From contig CM060842.1 of assembly GCA_030762175.1 (NCBI GenBank), positions 65,402,001 through 65,466,000 of the forward strand: a stretch of DNA of 64,000 nucleotides, in the 5' to 3' direction. The position numbers and the translations under genes were made by a program. This DNA comes from Metallyticus violacea. Lineage: Eukaryota; Arthropoda; Insecta; Mantodea; Metallyticidae. The notes below the pieces were generated by a model. That model saw nothing but the letters and a program-made list of their open reading frames with translations, ran no database searches and was not told the origin of the DNA. Below, piece after piece: positions 34,671 through 46,294 of the stretch (the stretch's first letter is position 1; each line of letters begins with the position of its first letter).

Positions 34671-35539
34671 GCGTGCGTATTCAATTGGAAGATGAGAGTA
34701 AAGAAGACACCGAATGCCTATACTTCAGGCGGCAGGGATCTACTTTTGCCCAAACAGGCCTGTTTTACAGAGTAATCCCCCTCCCTCCCCCTGAATAGCA
34801 TTTTCAGCAGAAGACATGTTTAGATGAGGATTCCAAAAAGTTACAATCAAGAAAAAATGCAGGCGTCACGTAAGTTTCTGGGATTGCATATGCACACATA
34901 ATATGCAGGTATCTACTTCACCAGCAGTCCTCAAAACACAATATATTGTTACATTGTTATTAGACGCCACTTTTTAACTATGCACTGATATCATACAACT
35001 GTATGCACAGCTAAAAGCCAATAGCCAAACCTTCTATAATGAGATATCACTCAACATTTATTTACTTTTTATGCTTGTCTAGGACATGCTATTGGCTGTT
35101 CTTGGCAAGAGTGTACATATCTCCATATCTTTCTCAGATGCACTTAATATTTTTTTTATTCTACAAGAGGGAGACAATTTCGCAATTTTCTGGTGGAGTT
35201 GGTTCAGCATTAGTTTCCACCTAGCAGGTATAGCATTATGATTTTATTTCACAAGGTAACCAATGCAAGAATTCAATAGATAACATTTAAAAAAAATACA
35301 TGGAAATATGAAATGTTAGCTTAAATGAATTTCAAAAAAACTCTTCTTTGTACCCTTGAAATTTTATTCCTCTTAATGTACTGCTTCATTTTCATTACAT
35401 ATAACTTTCATCACCATCCCCAGCAGTTTCGAATCCTGCTTGGCCTATAGACCCTTCTGATTCCCCGAATATCAAAATGTACTAGGCGACATAGTAAATT
35501 AATGGTGACGATTCTCGCAGTTAACGGCATTCGCAAGTT
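34671..35539. other. no gene recognised
   Basis: AT-rich spacer between two CpG-rich islands. No repeats identified. Confidence 0.5.
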
Positions 35540-35940
35540 ATGAGACTTATCGGAACCTCCCTCCCTTCCTCTCCGTACGCGGGAACTGATCCGAGCACAC
35601 AACGGGCCGGTGGCTGGCTGCCGACTAAGAAGAACGGACCTAAACGCGCGCAGCCTAGGCCAGGCCAGGCCGCTACTATGACTCAATGGCATGGAGGGGG
35701 AGGGGGAAGGGCGCGCATTTTCATTCACAAGTCCGTCCTGTGCGTCCGTCTGCCCGCCGCGGCGCGAGGACCCGAGGTTGCCTCCTCCTCGATCCCGGCC
35801 ATCCAAGTGGGTCATGCGAACAGGAAAGGAGGGGTGAGGTTGCGCGCTTGAGTCACTCGTATACTCCTCGGGAAACCCCTCACAACAAAGAGCTGTGGCA
35901 TGTCAACATACATTCCTCTGGCTGCGCATGACGTCATCGG
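35540..35940. other. GC- and CpG-rich island, possible promoter
   Basis: About 400 bp of GC-rich sequence with 'gccaggccaggcc', G-runs ('ggagggggagggggaagg'), 'ccgccgcggcgcgagg' and a perfect TGACGTCA near its right edge. Open frames on both strands (103 and 134 codons) are rich in Arg/Gly/Pro/Ser, as expected from base composition alone. A promoter or first exon is plausible, and no transcription start could be fixed. Confidence 0.35.
35929..35936. promoter_or_regulatory. perfect CRE-type octamer TGACGTCA
   Basis: Full palindromic cAMP-response-element word at the edge of a CpG-rich island. The same octamer also occurs at 20,395 and 39,281, outside islands, and one is expected by chance in 64 kb, so only its position here is suggestive. 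Confidence 0.25.
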
Positions 35941-37493
35941 CTAATCTACCCTCGCCTTTTCGGGTATCTTCAGCACATTCTGAAAAATGTTCTTAGGAAT
36001 GTATGCATACTTTACACTCAACACCCTGTAATCTGCCCACATACTACATGAATTAATGTAGGCGTGTCCTTATGGACAAATAATATCTCTCACACGAGTC
36101 TTATTAAAATACTCCTAGGAGGCGAACGACTATGAAATAATCAAATAATCGGAAACCAAACATAAATCATATCACATATTGGTGTACGTCGCCGATACTC
36201 CTACTTGCCGAAAGCTTAAAAAGATGGAAGGGCAAGTTTAAATATACAATTATTATATAATTATTAAAAATACACATATATAAAAGAAATATATTATAAA
36301 CAAAGGTTAGCTAGTAGTGCTTTCTAATCATTCTAGCATCAGGCATAGATGTAAGCAAATTGAGCTTTCCTATAGTATAATTTTTGTACCTAGAATAAAG
36401 ACTGACGAGCTTCTTTTTTTTTTTTTTTTCATTTAATTTATTGAAGATAACTGTAAAATCCCCTTTGTTCTAATGGTATTCGAATTAAGGGAGTTGTAAC
36501 AAAACGCTATGGAAAAGAACTTCGGTAATCTTGAAATGATTAATCATTCCTGCTAAGACCTTACTGTAGCAACTTAAATCAGCTTGCTTTTTGGGTTTCA
36601 TCCACAGTCTATATAAACAAGATTACTCCATAAGAAATATACTCGGTAATCAAAATATTTTGTTATTCATAGCAAGCTTTATCCGAGGTGAATAACTGCA
36701 TAGCTGCTGTGAGTTTTCATTTTGTGCTGCCCCCCCCCCTCCTCATGCTGTTTGGGAGAACAAAGGTCATTTACACAGATAAGTTGCATTTTTTGCTTAA
36801 TAATATGTAGTAGTATACAGGTATTCGCCGTTCGACTAAGTTGTGTGTGCTTTTGCACTGCTTGGAATGTCTCCTTTCGAATCTTCGAGAGCTCACGTTT
36901 CTTACCGCTAGATAATGCAATTGTTTCTTACTCCTATACTTTATTTACACGCACACAGCAATCAGCTCTCGTCTTTGGCAGAGAGAGCTATTTGTGGAAT
37001 TCAGGCTCGTGACTATCTTCTGACTGGGAACTCGTGTTCCATCGTTCTGCGACATCTTTCAGCAAGGCCGATCTATAAAATTATTCTTCGAAATTATTCA
37101 TTTTGTGAGGAGAGCAGTGACCTGGGTAACTAATTAGTTATTTATTGTGTGCCTAATTTTCTTTAAATATATCTTTTCAATGTCTTGCAGTAAAGTTTTC
37201 ATTGTAATTGTGTGTAGGCTTTCAGTCTGTTTACCGTCATGCTCCATATTTGAACTGTTTTCTTACGAATTCTTCCATCATAATTTGCTTTTTGGGGGAA
37301 AGACTTGTAAGAAATTTTTATATATAAATTCCTTGCGAAGTTCTCCGAGTGCTGGAGTTGTATGAAAAGTTGTTTACTCCTCCATGGAAAATCCATCTAC
37401 TCATAAAGCAGAGTTTAAAAATACCCGACATGATGGAATTGTATTACTGAATAGGTGAAATTTTTAAATATTTAAGTTGTGTAATAAGTCATT
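35941..37493. other. no gene recognised
   Basis: AT-rich. T-run near 36,414-36,430 and C-run near 36,730. The open frames at 36,722-37,365 have no known motif. Confidence 0.5.

Positions 37494-37534
<41 letters not shown>
37494..37534. repeat. (GA)n microsatellite
   Basis: About 20 perfect GA units, about 100 bp upstream of a LINE remnant. Confidence 0.97.
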
Positions 37535-37539
<5 letters not shown>

Positions 37540-37639
37540 AGATAATCCTATTCAAAGATATGTTTGTTCGTGAATTTTTAAAAAGAAATTCCGGAAAGCA
37601 AATGAGAAAAGAAATGCTATAACGATTTTATAAGCAGGT

Positions 37640-37990
37640 AATATAGTGAATGTTGAGTATTGCCAAAAACGAAGAACGACGAATTAAAGCTGCTCAAATG
37701 AGTTTGTTAAGACTGCTGGTGGGAGTGACTAAAAGAGAACACATCAGAAACGATAATATTCGTCAACAATTAGGAATACAAAATATTACTAAGATACAAT
37801 CATACATTAAAAAAAGAGGAAAGATCATATAAAAAGGATTGAAAATGATAAATTACTTATGATACTTCAATACAAACCAGAAAATCCATATCAGTGTAAT
37901 GATCTAAAAAGAGATGGACAGACAAATATAAAACGTTGCTTCGGAAAAGGAAAACCAGTACCCACACCTTTCAAGAAACAAGAAAAATAG
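37640..37990 (+). pseudogene. non-LTR retrotransposon ORF2 C-terminal fragment
   Basis: The frame AKNEERRIKAAQMSLLRLLV... matches the region after the reverse-transcriptase thumb of many insect LINEs, where 'RRI.AaeMrfLR...GvtrrD.iRN..IR..L' is typical. IRNDNIRQQLGIQNITK follows. After a frameshift, HIKRIENDKLLMILQYKPEN and a DLKRDGQ segment match the conserved 'H..RM...RlPk..L.Y.P.grR..GRP..RW' tail. Only the last ~110 codons remain; the catalytic palm is absent, so this is a 5'-truncated copy. Confidence 0.7.
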
Positions 37991-39764
37991 TAAGAGAAAA
38001 TACTCTTTTTTTCAACATGTGGTTATTTTGAGTTGCTTGCATCCGTTGTAACGTAGTAAAATTAAATTCATGCTTCATTCATTGAGAATATATTACTCAA
38101 GACATATTTTGGAATAATTAATATTTTATTCATACGAAAATTATTACTCTTGAAGTTACAGTTTAATGATATTCCATAAATTGCTATATATGAAATATTA
38201 TATTTAGTAGTTAAATTTATTTTCCCATACTTTGTATTTAAAACAAAATATCAACCATATCAACCATAAAAGAACGATCCATAGCATTTATGTACTAGGG
38301 TTCCATGTCTAGGTCCTTCTCCATTAAACCGCTTGTCCACATTCATTAGTGGCAATAACTTGTGTTACTATAAATATTTGCAACTAAAGTATTTATAGTC
38401 GAACTAATTGTATATACGAGTAAAATGCTACGAAAAGGAACTTTACACCATATCCGGCATCATTAACATGAGTTTTAGACCTTTCTCTGTTTTGGTTCCG
38501 TCATTCATACAGCACAATCAATTGGCAAAACTACGGAATATAATCTGTAGTAATCTGTGGTTATTAATTCAGGGATTTTATAAAAATGCGATTAGGTTAA
38601 ACGTCCCATGGCCGTATGGCTGAAAGCTTGAGAGAATTTAATCCATGCTGAACCAGCGCTTCGGTATCTAAAATAGTACGAAAGAAGGTTTATCCTTACG
38701 GCTGAGTAATCTGCATATGGTGCGACCTGTGGTGACCGCCCAAAATTTATGCTTTACCTCCTCTCTAAGTTAATAGCAAATCTATAAAGCTGACTTTTTC
38801 ATAAGAATCTGTAAATATTTTAAAGAGGACATCGCTTATATTTATCTCTTTCTCCTTGAGCGAAATTTTGAAAACGGCGGTAATACGTATAATTAACACG
38901 ATCAGCAAGATTTTGAGAAAAATGGGTATTCTGTCATTAACATAATTTTTAACATGCGCAGTTAAATGTTTGTCGACAAAAAGTTGCCAAATATTTTATC
39001 TATTCAAACATTTTAACATTTCATTCCAAAGAAGTAGTTTCGAAGCCACAACATAAGAATAAACGCGCAACCGGCATAAGTCCTAATACGTTGCATGCAT
39101 AAAAATATGTATTTATAAGTTCAACTTTTCTTGCAGAGGCAGTAATAACGAGCTCGCATTGCCCGCTCCTCACAATTTATAAACTTAAATGAAACCTTCC
39201 GGGGGGATGTTGCTGGGAACTGGTTATTACTGACATGTAGTGGAAATAATGGGCACGGTTGACGTGATGCAGATGGCATGTGACGTCACGCTAATGCTTT
39301 CAGCCCGGGTTTTACGCGCTTCCCAGATCCGTATCACTAAATCTTCCTGGTATCTGAAAGCGGTTAGGTATCCTATACATTTACGATACATACGTGAATC
39401 ATTACAATCCCGCTGCACTAATCGTTCCCTTACGGTCACTTTATGACAGTTGGTTCCGGGCATAGCGCAAGTTCGAACCCTGTTAGGATGAAGCTGTTTT
39501 GGCTGAGATGCTTTCTAAACATATGCTACAACTCTTTAGAACCATATAGCAATTCTGAGACACAGAAGAATGTGTTCCACTTACAACTGTGCACACCGCA
39601 CTATATTGTAATGTATGCTCAAGTTTATGAACGCCATTATCTACATTCCTGAACTAAGTAAGTGTACTCTGCGAAAGGAAAAGTGGGAGTAGAGAATCCG
39701 GTGGCCTGGAAGATCACAAGTCAACGAAATAGTTTAAATATGTGACTTAAGTCATCTTGGTGAA
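37991..39764. other. no gene recognised
   Basis: AT-rich. A perfect TGACGTCA lies at 39,281-39,288 and a B-box-like 'agttcgaaccctg' near 39,470 without an A-box. Confidence 0.5.
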
Positions 39765-39870
39765 AGTTGCCTAGCCTAGCTCAGATAGAACAGCATCAGC
39801 ACGGCAAGTCGAAGATCCATGGTTCAAGTCCCGGTCATGACCTACAATTTTTCTCATTTCTGATAACAAA
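39765..39870 (+). repeat. SINE family C copy 3
   Basis: A-box-like 'cctagctcagatagaac', then 'cagcacggcaagtcgaagat', B-box 'atggttcaagtcccggtc' and a body with 'ttctcatttctgataac'. It parallels the two minus-strand copies near 32.7 and 32.9 kb. Confidence 0.55.
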
Positions 39871-41469
39871 TGGATTGTGTGAAATGATGAGCATTTTTAA
39901 ATAAGAAATGTTTATGCAAAGTTTTAGTTTTTATAAAACATTGTCGAATGATTTACTTTTTTGGGAGGGGGAGGGATTGATTCTGTTACATCTACTGCAA
40001 GTATGCAATGTACCACCCCAAATAACTTACAAACGTAAGCTGCTACAAGGCTAGTCACTACGGATCACAACGGTATACATAATTCATTGCTGTTCTGAAT
40101 ACCCTACTTTTCAACGGCAGCATTGTTCCCCCACTCTTAGGAGTAAAGTTCCGAAAGTTTCCGGCCTGATTAACTTTTTTAAAGTGAGAGGAATCAATGG
40201 TTTGTCATTTTTCAATATAACTCTATTCACTTCAATACACTTTCCACGTTTATAAATTAAATCATTGCCTTTCAAAAACCTATCCAAGAGTTAAAATAAA
40301 AAGAATTTACTCACGCTCACTAGGCTAATCGCTGCATATGCAGATAATATTTGTTTTCGATGAGTTGGTTAAAGGATGCGTTTTATAAAATCCTGATCTG
40401 TTTAGAACAGGTATTAAAATGGAGAAGTAATTATCCGCCAATAGAAAACTCTTATTAGAACTCTCGAATTCTGTATGAAGTGCAGATTTTTCCTGCTAAT
40501 TCAAATAGCAAAAGTGGTCTTGAGGATATATTTTACCAGTTGTGGCTGATTAGGGCGACATTCTTAACAAATGTTTTCATCTGAATAACTCAATGAAAGT
40601 GTGCAGGGAAAAAATACCACTTCCTTTCTACTTCAAGACAAAATGAAAGCCGAGAAACATAAGTACCAGTCGTAGAGATAGGAAAAGAAAAAGAAAAAAA
40701 AAAGAGTAATGTGCCTTTCTTTCCACTTCTTAAAAATTTCCTTCAAAAAATTAGATCAAATTTAATTCTGATAAGTTACAGAACATTAGAAATCATTCCC
40801 ACAAGTTTATTTAATACTTCATAGTTACGTTCTCGGAAAATACTCTCATACTGATCAGAGCCCGTTTTCTGATCAAGCAGTTTTGCCGGCAGTTATCACG
40901 AGTAAAACAGTTCATGAAAATGTCATATAAGGCTGAAAAACATCTTACCGAAACTTTTTCTTCCTGACTTTTTATTTGAAGTGCGATATAGCTACCCTGA
41001 ACTCGCCAACAGAACTATCAAGTTCTTGGTGATCTTTTCAACTTACACTCGTGAACAAGGGTTCAATAAAAAGAAATACCGAAACAGACTTTATATGGAG
41101 ACCGACCCGAGAAAAATTAAACCTGATACCAAACTAGTTTCAAGGATGCAATCTCAACCGTTGCTTATATGTTTAAATATTATGCTATGAATATTACATA
41201 CTTAGCGTAATTATATTGCTTTTCATCCTATGGTTCAACTTCTCCCCACAATATCCTTCATAATCGGTGGTATGTGAAAACATTAGAGCATGAAAAATGT
41301 TACTTAATCAAGGTACGTACACTTAACTAGAGCACTGTCATAAAGCCGTCTGCTCTGCAGTATATGCAAAAATCTGAATTCAGGGTTATATTGCTTTAAA
41401 ATTAATTCACCAGCAATTGCAATAGATTGCTGCCATACTATTAAATAACTCAGTTACGTAGAACGTTCT
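39871..41469. other. no gene recognised
   Basis: AT-rich, with an A-rich stretch near 40,690. No repeats or coding motifs identified. Confidence 0.5.
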
Positions 41470-41965
41470 CGGCAGTGCTTCGCTTGTTTGTGCCACTTTA
41501 TGGATTGCAGTTAGATCATAATAAAGAACCATGGTTTCATCCGTTATGAAAGCGGAGTACAATATTCCTTTACGACTATTCAAAATAATTGCATTAACAA
41601 ATCACAAAACACTCGTTCTGAACTGCAGAGAGAAATTGGAGCACCACTTTGCGTTGGCTTCTTACGAAGGATTTTCGAAAGACAGCTGTAACAGAAAGTC
41701 TCAATATTGCCAAAAGGTTTTCAGCTTCAGTCACCGTCCTCAGCAAGAGACCTTTTCTTCAGTTATCACTTTTACATGCCGGCTATTACCAGGTTCATCT
41801 TCCATGTCATTCTTTCTTAGGTGAAACTATTTACCCCATTCCTTTGCGGTGGAACATGAAGGCGAAGCTTCCCCATAAACACCATTCAAAAGCTGGTTGA
41901 GCCCTCCTTTGCTAAAGAACTTTATTAGCCCAACATGTCCTAACTGCTCAACCTCAACACAGATG
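41470..41965 (-). pseudogene. mariner transposase, N-terminal half remnant
   Basis: On the minus strand, in several frames: GLIKFFSKGGLNQLLNGVYG and EASPSCSTAKEWGK (about 41,840-41,940) match the first helix-turn-helix and the 'YGxxxxSxSTVxxW' block. NDMEDEPGNSRHVKVITEEK (about 41,770-41,830) matches the 'IEDEPRSGRPxxxxTEE' linker. GRVTEAENLLAILRLSV (about 41,690-41,740) is the second helix-turn-helix. ITDETMVLYYDL (about 41,500-41,535) matches the first catalytic motif with its Asp kept. Stops and frameshifts abound, and no HDN or terminal repeat was found. Confidence 0.65.
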
Positions 41966-42552
41966 TCACCTATAACTCACCGTGTTTTAAAACTAGCACG
42001 CGTTTCGAAACTTGAAACGAAGTTTTTGAAACAACTCGTGTGCGCCATTGTCTTGCAAAGCTGCGATATTCAGGAGAGGCTTATTAATGGTCAAGAGGTG
42101 ACTAGAGCCAGCCTCGGTTTGTTGAAAATCTGTTTGTGATCTGTAATGGCATAAGAGCTTGATGTGCAAAGAGCACAGTTACCGTACATGGGCCTTAATA
42201 CGCCAACAGTTTCCTGTTAAGATTTATGGAGGAATAAAATAGACAAAAGCTCAGTAATCTCTATGGACGCAAATTACTGTTTCTTCATATACCACTAATC
42301 GAGCTTCCCTGAATCTCAACCAATCGGAGTTATCTATTACTGTATAGGACTGTAGATTTTTAATTTAGCTTTAAACTCGTCACTGATTCATTTTGTTTTG
42401 TAACTCGTAGGCTCGGTGTTGAATTCTTTTAGATTACAATAGACTATTCATTATAACAAATATACCTATGCACGTATTTAATAATGGTGTTCGTTATTTT
42501 ATTTTATTACTTATTATTTTGTTTATTAAATAGTTATATATATATATTTACA
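41966..42552. other. no gene recognised
   Basis: AT-rich flank of the mariner at 42,553, with a short AT run just before it. Confidence 0.5.
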
Positions 42553-42614
42553 CGAGGTGGTATCCAGAATATTCGGGACTGGTGCTGCCATCTGGTCAAA
42601 AACTTACTTTGAGA

Positions 42615-43692
42615 CTAATGACCGCCGTCACCCTTGAAGCAGTTCCCTTCCACACATATACACTGGTCCCTGCGATTCTGCCATTTTCCAAGTGCATCTT
42701 GGAAGTCATGTTCTTTGAGGGTGTTTAGCACAGGCAGGTTTTCTTCTTGAATCCTCTCAATTGTGTCGAACCGATGTCCTTTCAACTTGTTTTTCAGTTT
42801 GGGGAATACAACGAAGTCGCATGGTGTCAAATCAGGCGAGTACGGTGGGTGGGGAGAACCGTCATGTTGTTTTTCGTCAAAAATTCCTGGAGAACAAGGA
42901 ATTGTGACAGGGCGCATTATCGTGATGCAACAGCCAGTTCCCTTGTCGCCAAAGTTCGGACCGTCGTCTCCGCACATTTTCACGGGTCTCCGCACATTTT
43001 CACGGAGCCGTCGCAAAACGTCATAGTAGTACGTGGAATTCACTGTTTGATTTGGTGGGACGGATTCTTTGTGCACAATCCCCTTCGTATCAAAGAAAAC
43101 GAGGAGCATGCTATTGACTTTGCTCTTCACTTGTCTCGCTTTTTTGGCCTTGGTGAGTTCGGACTCTTCTACTGGGAGGATTGTTGTTTTGTCTCAGGGT
43201 TATAAGCGTACATCCAGCTCTTGTCGCCGGTGATGACCCTGGATAAGAAGGTTGGGTCATCGGATACGGCCTGACGAAGCTCCGTGCAAAATTCATCACG
43301 CTGTGCTTTCTGATCAGCTTTCAGAATCCTTGGTACAAATTCTGCGGCGACAAGATGCATACACAATTCATCAGTTAAAATTTGTTGGCATGTCCCCTAA
43401 CCAATTCCCACTACGTGAGCAAGGTCTTCAATGGTTCAACGTCGATTCTCACAAACGAGGTGTTGAACTTTGGCAACAATGTCAGTTGTGCAACTGACGG
43501 ACCTACCGGTGTGAGCATTATCTTCAATACGGTACGATCGGCCCTGAAACGAGCATGCCACTCAAACACACGTGTAAGGCTCATGCTTTGTCCCCCAAAT
43601 ACTTGTTGAATCATTGCGAGGGTCTCCGTAGCATTTTTTCCGAGATAAGCACAGAATTTGATGCAAACTCTCTGTTCTAATCTTGAATCCAT
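42615..43692 (-). pseudogene. mariner transposase, near full length but frameshifted
   Basis: The start MDSRLEQRVCIKFCAYLGK (from 43,692) is in frame with the first helix-turn-helix (MSLTRVFEWHARFRADR). A frameshift follows, and the second helix-turn-helix lies in another frame with two stops. The first catalytic motif reads GDKSWMYAYNPETKQQSS (about 43,170-43,230), Asp kept but the usual Glu replaced by Lys. HHDNAPCHNSLFS (about 42,893-42,931) and PHPPYSPDLTPCDFVVFPKL (about 42,795-42,854) carry the other two Asp. The C-terminal domain to the stop is continuous. A 20-bp duplication and two 1-base losses affect the middle (see findings). Confidence 0.92.
42966..43005. repeat. 20-bp perfect tandem duplication
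   Basis: The unit 'gtctccgcacattttcacgg' occurs at 42,966-42,985 and again at 42,986-43,005. It lies in the mariner transposase between the strand after the first catalytic Asp and the HDN motif, and shifts the frame. Confidence 0.97.
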
Positions 43693-43888
43693 CGTAAAAT
43701 CGCCACACGCTACACACAGAGTATCATCAAAAGTACTATAGAATCTCAACACATGTACCCAGCTGCATGAAACTTTAAATACTCACTCATAAGATGTGCT
43801 AGTGTTGCCACCTAGCGGTACAAAACTCTATTGCAACTACTGTCGAGATGGCAGCACCCGTCCCGAATATTGTGAATACTACCTCGTA

Positions 43889-45776
43889 TATTTGAAAACA
43901 CTTAGTATGTTACTGATTTCACGTGTCTTTGTTTCTTCTGGTTACACTCCAATATATATTCTTGTTCCTCTTATTTATATTCAGTTTTCTTCCACTCCTC
44001 CATCTTTCGGGTTATCGCACTTTACTCCTCGATTATTAAAATTTAAATTTCTCAGCAAATATTTATTAAATTAAATAAATGAAATGTCAGAGGCAGGGGA
44101 AAAAAGGGAATGAAGAAGAAGCTCCAAAGTAGAAATGAAATAATACGATTTATTCGTCGAGTTTGATGAAAAGGAAGAGCAAGTTTAAAAACCTTTGTAC
44201 CTACAGTTACCGACATAGGTAATGCGTTGTGAGTTTCAACGTGTTTTTGTTGCATTAGAGAGAATGGAATCATTACTTGGAAAGTCAGACATTTTTTTGA
44301 ATACCTCAGAACACAACGTGAAAAAGTTACGCGGACCGAGAGGACAAGTGCAGTAAACACTAAGATGTAGATGTGATAGCAATAATCGCGGAAACTATCA
44401 ATCATAAAGTTAATTTACCATAATAGCACGGGCTTTTGCTCTTTCGGGGTTGAAACTCGCTTATTGTAATCTTGTTTTATGTATGTACTTAAATAAATAA
44501 AATAAAACATATACAATAATAGTCCCCATGTTTCCACCCAAGAAAAATGAGAAGGGCGCAAAAAAATGCAGAATTAGAGAAGTCCACGACACGAATATAG
44601 GAGCGCAATGCTCGCACAATGAGGGGACTGCAGTTATGTTTAACTCCTGCGTCTATCTTCCACCTCTTGCCCCCGTCCGTGCACGGGGAGTAAGCTGTCT
44701 GAACCACATTAATCCTCTTCACTGTCCTTATTGTGAACTAGACATTGCATCCCCACCGTACATGGGAGACACTGTCCCTGCAATGAGCATGTGTTCTAAA
44801 AGTTTTCCGACACTCTAGTCCAAGTAAGAGAAACGTCGACGAGAATTCTCTGCAGAGCTATAATTACAGCAACAGCACACTGCAATTTGGCTTTTATGAG
44901 GGAGCCGTTTAGCTTTTATGAGGCATTCAAACGACCTCCGCTAAATCGTTTATGGCGGTGCTGAAAGGAGAGTGTCTGAACCTGCTGCCATCTGCTGATG
45001 CTTCCCTCTTTATAAGTAAAAACCCGTTAAAATCGATAGGACATGCTTAATGAAAATTCGATATCAGAGTTTTTAAAGAAGATCTTAAACTCCTTTCTCC
45101 AAGATTTTCGGTTGATGAAAATAGATAAGATGTTGGGTGTAATAAAATTCAACAGTGTTCTGAAGGTAGAAACCCGCTTTAATAATCTCATCCACAAACT
45201 TGCATCAATCAAGACCGTCTCCACTACACAGATCCCAAAGCGATGTATCGATAGACAGAAAATGGCGGCTATGGAGGTTTGGGCGTGTTGCTGTTATTAA
45301 GCACACAGGTTTGTTTATTTGATTCGTTGCAGTTACGTGCTTTATTACAGTGGTTTAGGATTGGATATAAAATCAACAATAACGTGTTAATAATTTTTTT
45401 TTTTTTAGTTCATCTGAATTTGTGAAATTACACCATTGACTTATGTAATAGAAAGTGTTTAGTACAACATAGTTCGCTCTTGTTGCTTGCCCGTTATACT
45501 TCCAAATATGGCAGTGTACCCCATGCTACCATATTTAAATTTTCTAAAGAGCAGACATTAAAGGAGAAGTCGACAAAGAGTATAAACCGTGCAAATTTTA
45601 AAGTTAATGATAAAAATGAAATGTGCACTACACATTTCATAGCAAAATTTACTGTTAAGGAGTACATTTTCCCTGCAATTTTCCTAATCATATGAGACGT
45701 CAGAAGCAGGTTAGTGTTTTGTAAGAGCATTAGGCGGCATTCCTCTAAAAAAGGTGTTAAATACATTTTTGTGATA
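43889..45776. other. no gene recognised
   Basis: AT-rich. The open frames at 44,528-44,818 and 45,043-45,300 show no recognisable domain. T-run near 45,390. Confidence 0.5.
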
Positions 45777-46028
45777 TAGTGTTTAACGCCCATTTTTATT
45801 ACTTAGGCATCACAGGCGGTGGGCACTGATCATACATGAAATGATAAACTGGAAAAGGATTTTTTTAAGGAAGGAAACGTTCCAGATCTAAGTTAAGGGT
45901 ACCTCCCCGGCATTTGCCAATTATGAGGACTGAGGAAAACCTCAGTCAAGGAGGACAGTCCTGGCGGGATTCGAACCCCAGAGTTCCTGCTCACGAGTCC
46001 GCGCCTTAACGACCTCGACCACCCGTGG
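45777..46028 (-). repeat. SINE family B, full-length copy
   Basis: The minus strand begins at the right with a Leu/Ser-tRNA-like head ('ccacgggtggtcgaggtcgt', 'taaggcgcggactcgtgagc', B-box 'ggggttcgaatcccgcc'). The body follows ('tgaggttttcctcagtcctc', 'ggcaaatgccggggaggtac', 'cgcctgtgatgc') and ends with 'gggcgttaaacac'. It is the best reference copy of family B in the window. Confidence 0.9.
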
Positions 46029-46035
46029 CAGTATA

Positions 46036-46213
46036 CAAGAGATGAAAAGATAAATTAGGAATATATGTTTTATTTAAGATAGAAAGCGTTCCACCTCCCC
46101 GGCATTTAATATTTATAATGATTGAGGGAAAAAAGAAAATCTGTCGGGAAAGACAGGTCAAGGTAGGAATCGAACCTGAGACCTCCCCTAATGACCTCGG
46201 CTACCCGTGTCAG
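46036..46213 (-). repeat. SINE family B, second copy in tandem
   Basis: Same orientation as the copy that ends at 46,028. Shares 'gaaagcgttcca', 'cctccccggcattt', the B-box inverse 'ggaatcgaacc', 'gacctcggctacccgtgtc' and a shortened body. More diverged than its neighbour. Confidence 0.8.
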
Positions 46214-46294
46214 GACAATTCTTAACAAAATAAGAATTTCTTTATGAAGTGTTCATTATTCTTTGAAGAGACTTGTAGTTTCTTAATTTAACAA

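Larger units (their letters stand above)
42553..43886 (-). mobile_element. mariner element, both terminal repeats present
   Basis: The left terminus starts 'cgaggtggtatccagaatat' and the right terminus is its inverse, ending 'gtgaatactacctcg'. The inverted repeat extends about 40 bp with few mismatches ('ttcgggac', 'ggtgctgccatc'). TA follows at 43,887-43,888; the left flank has CA, probably a mutated TA. At 1,334 bp it is close to full family length and carries a recognisable full-length but broken transposase on the minus strand. Confidence 0.95.

Noticed and set aside
35411..35815. 134-codon minus-strand frame in the CpG island
   Set aside because: Arg/Gly/Pro/Ser-rich translation is what GC-rich DNA gives on both strands. 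The overlapping plus-strand frame is equally long, and no conserved motif is seen.
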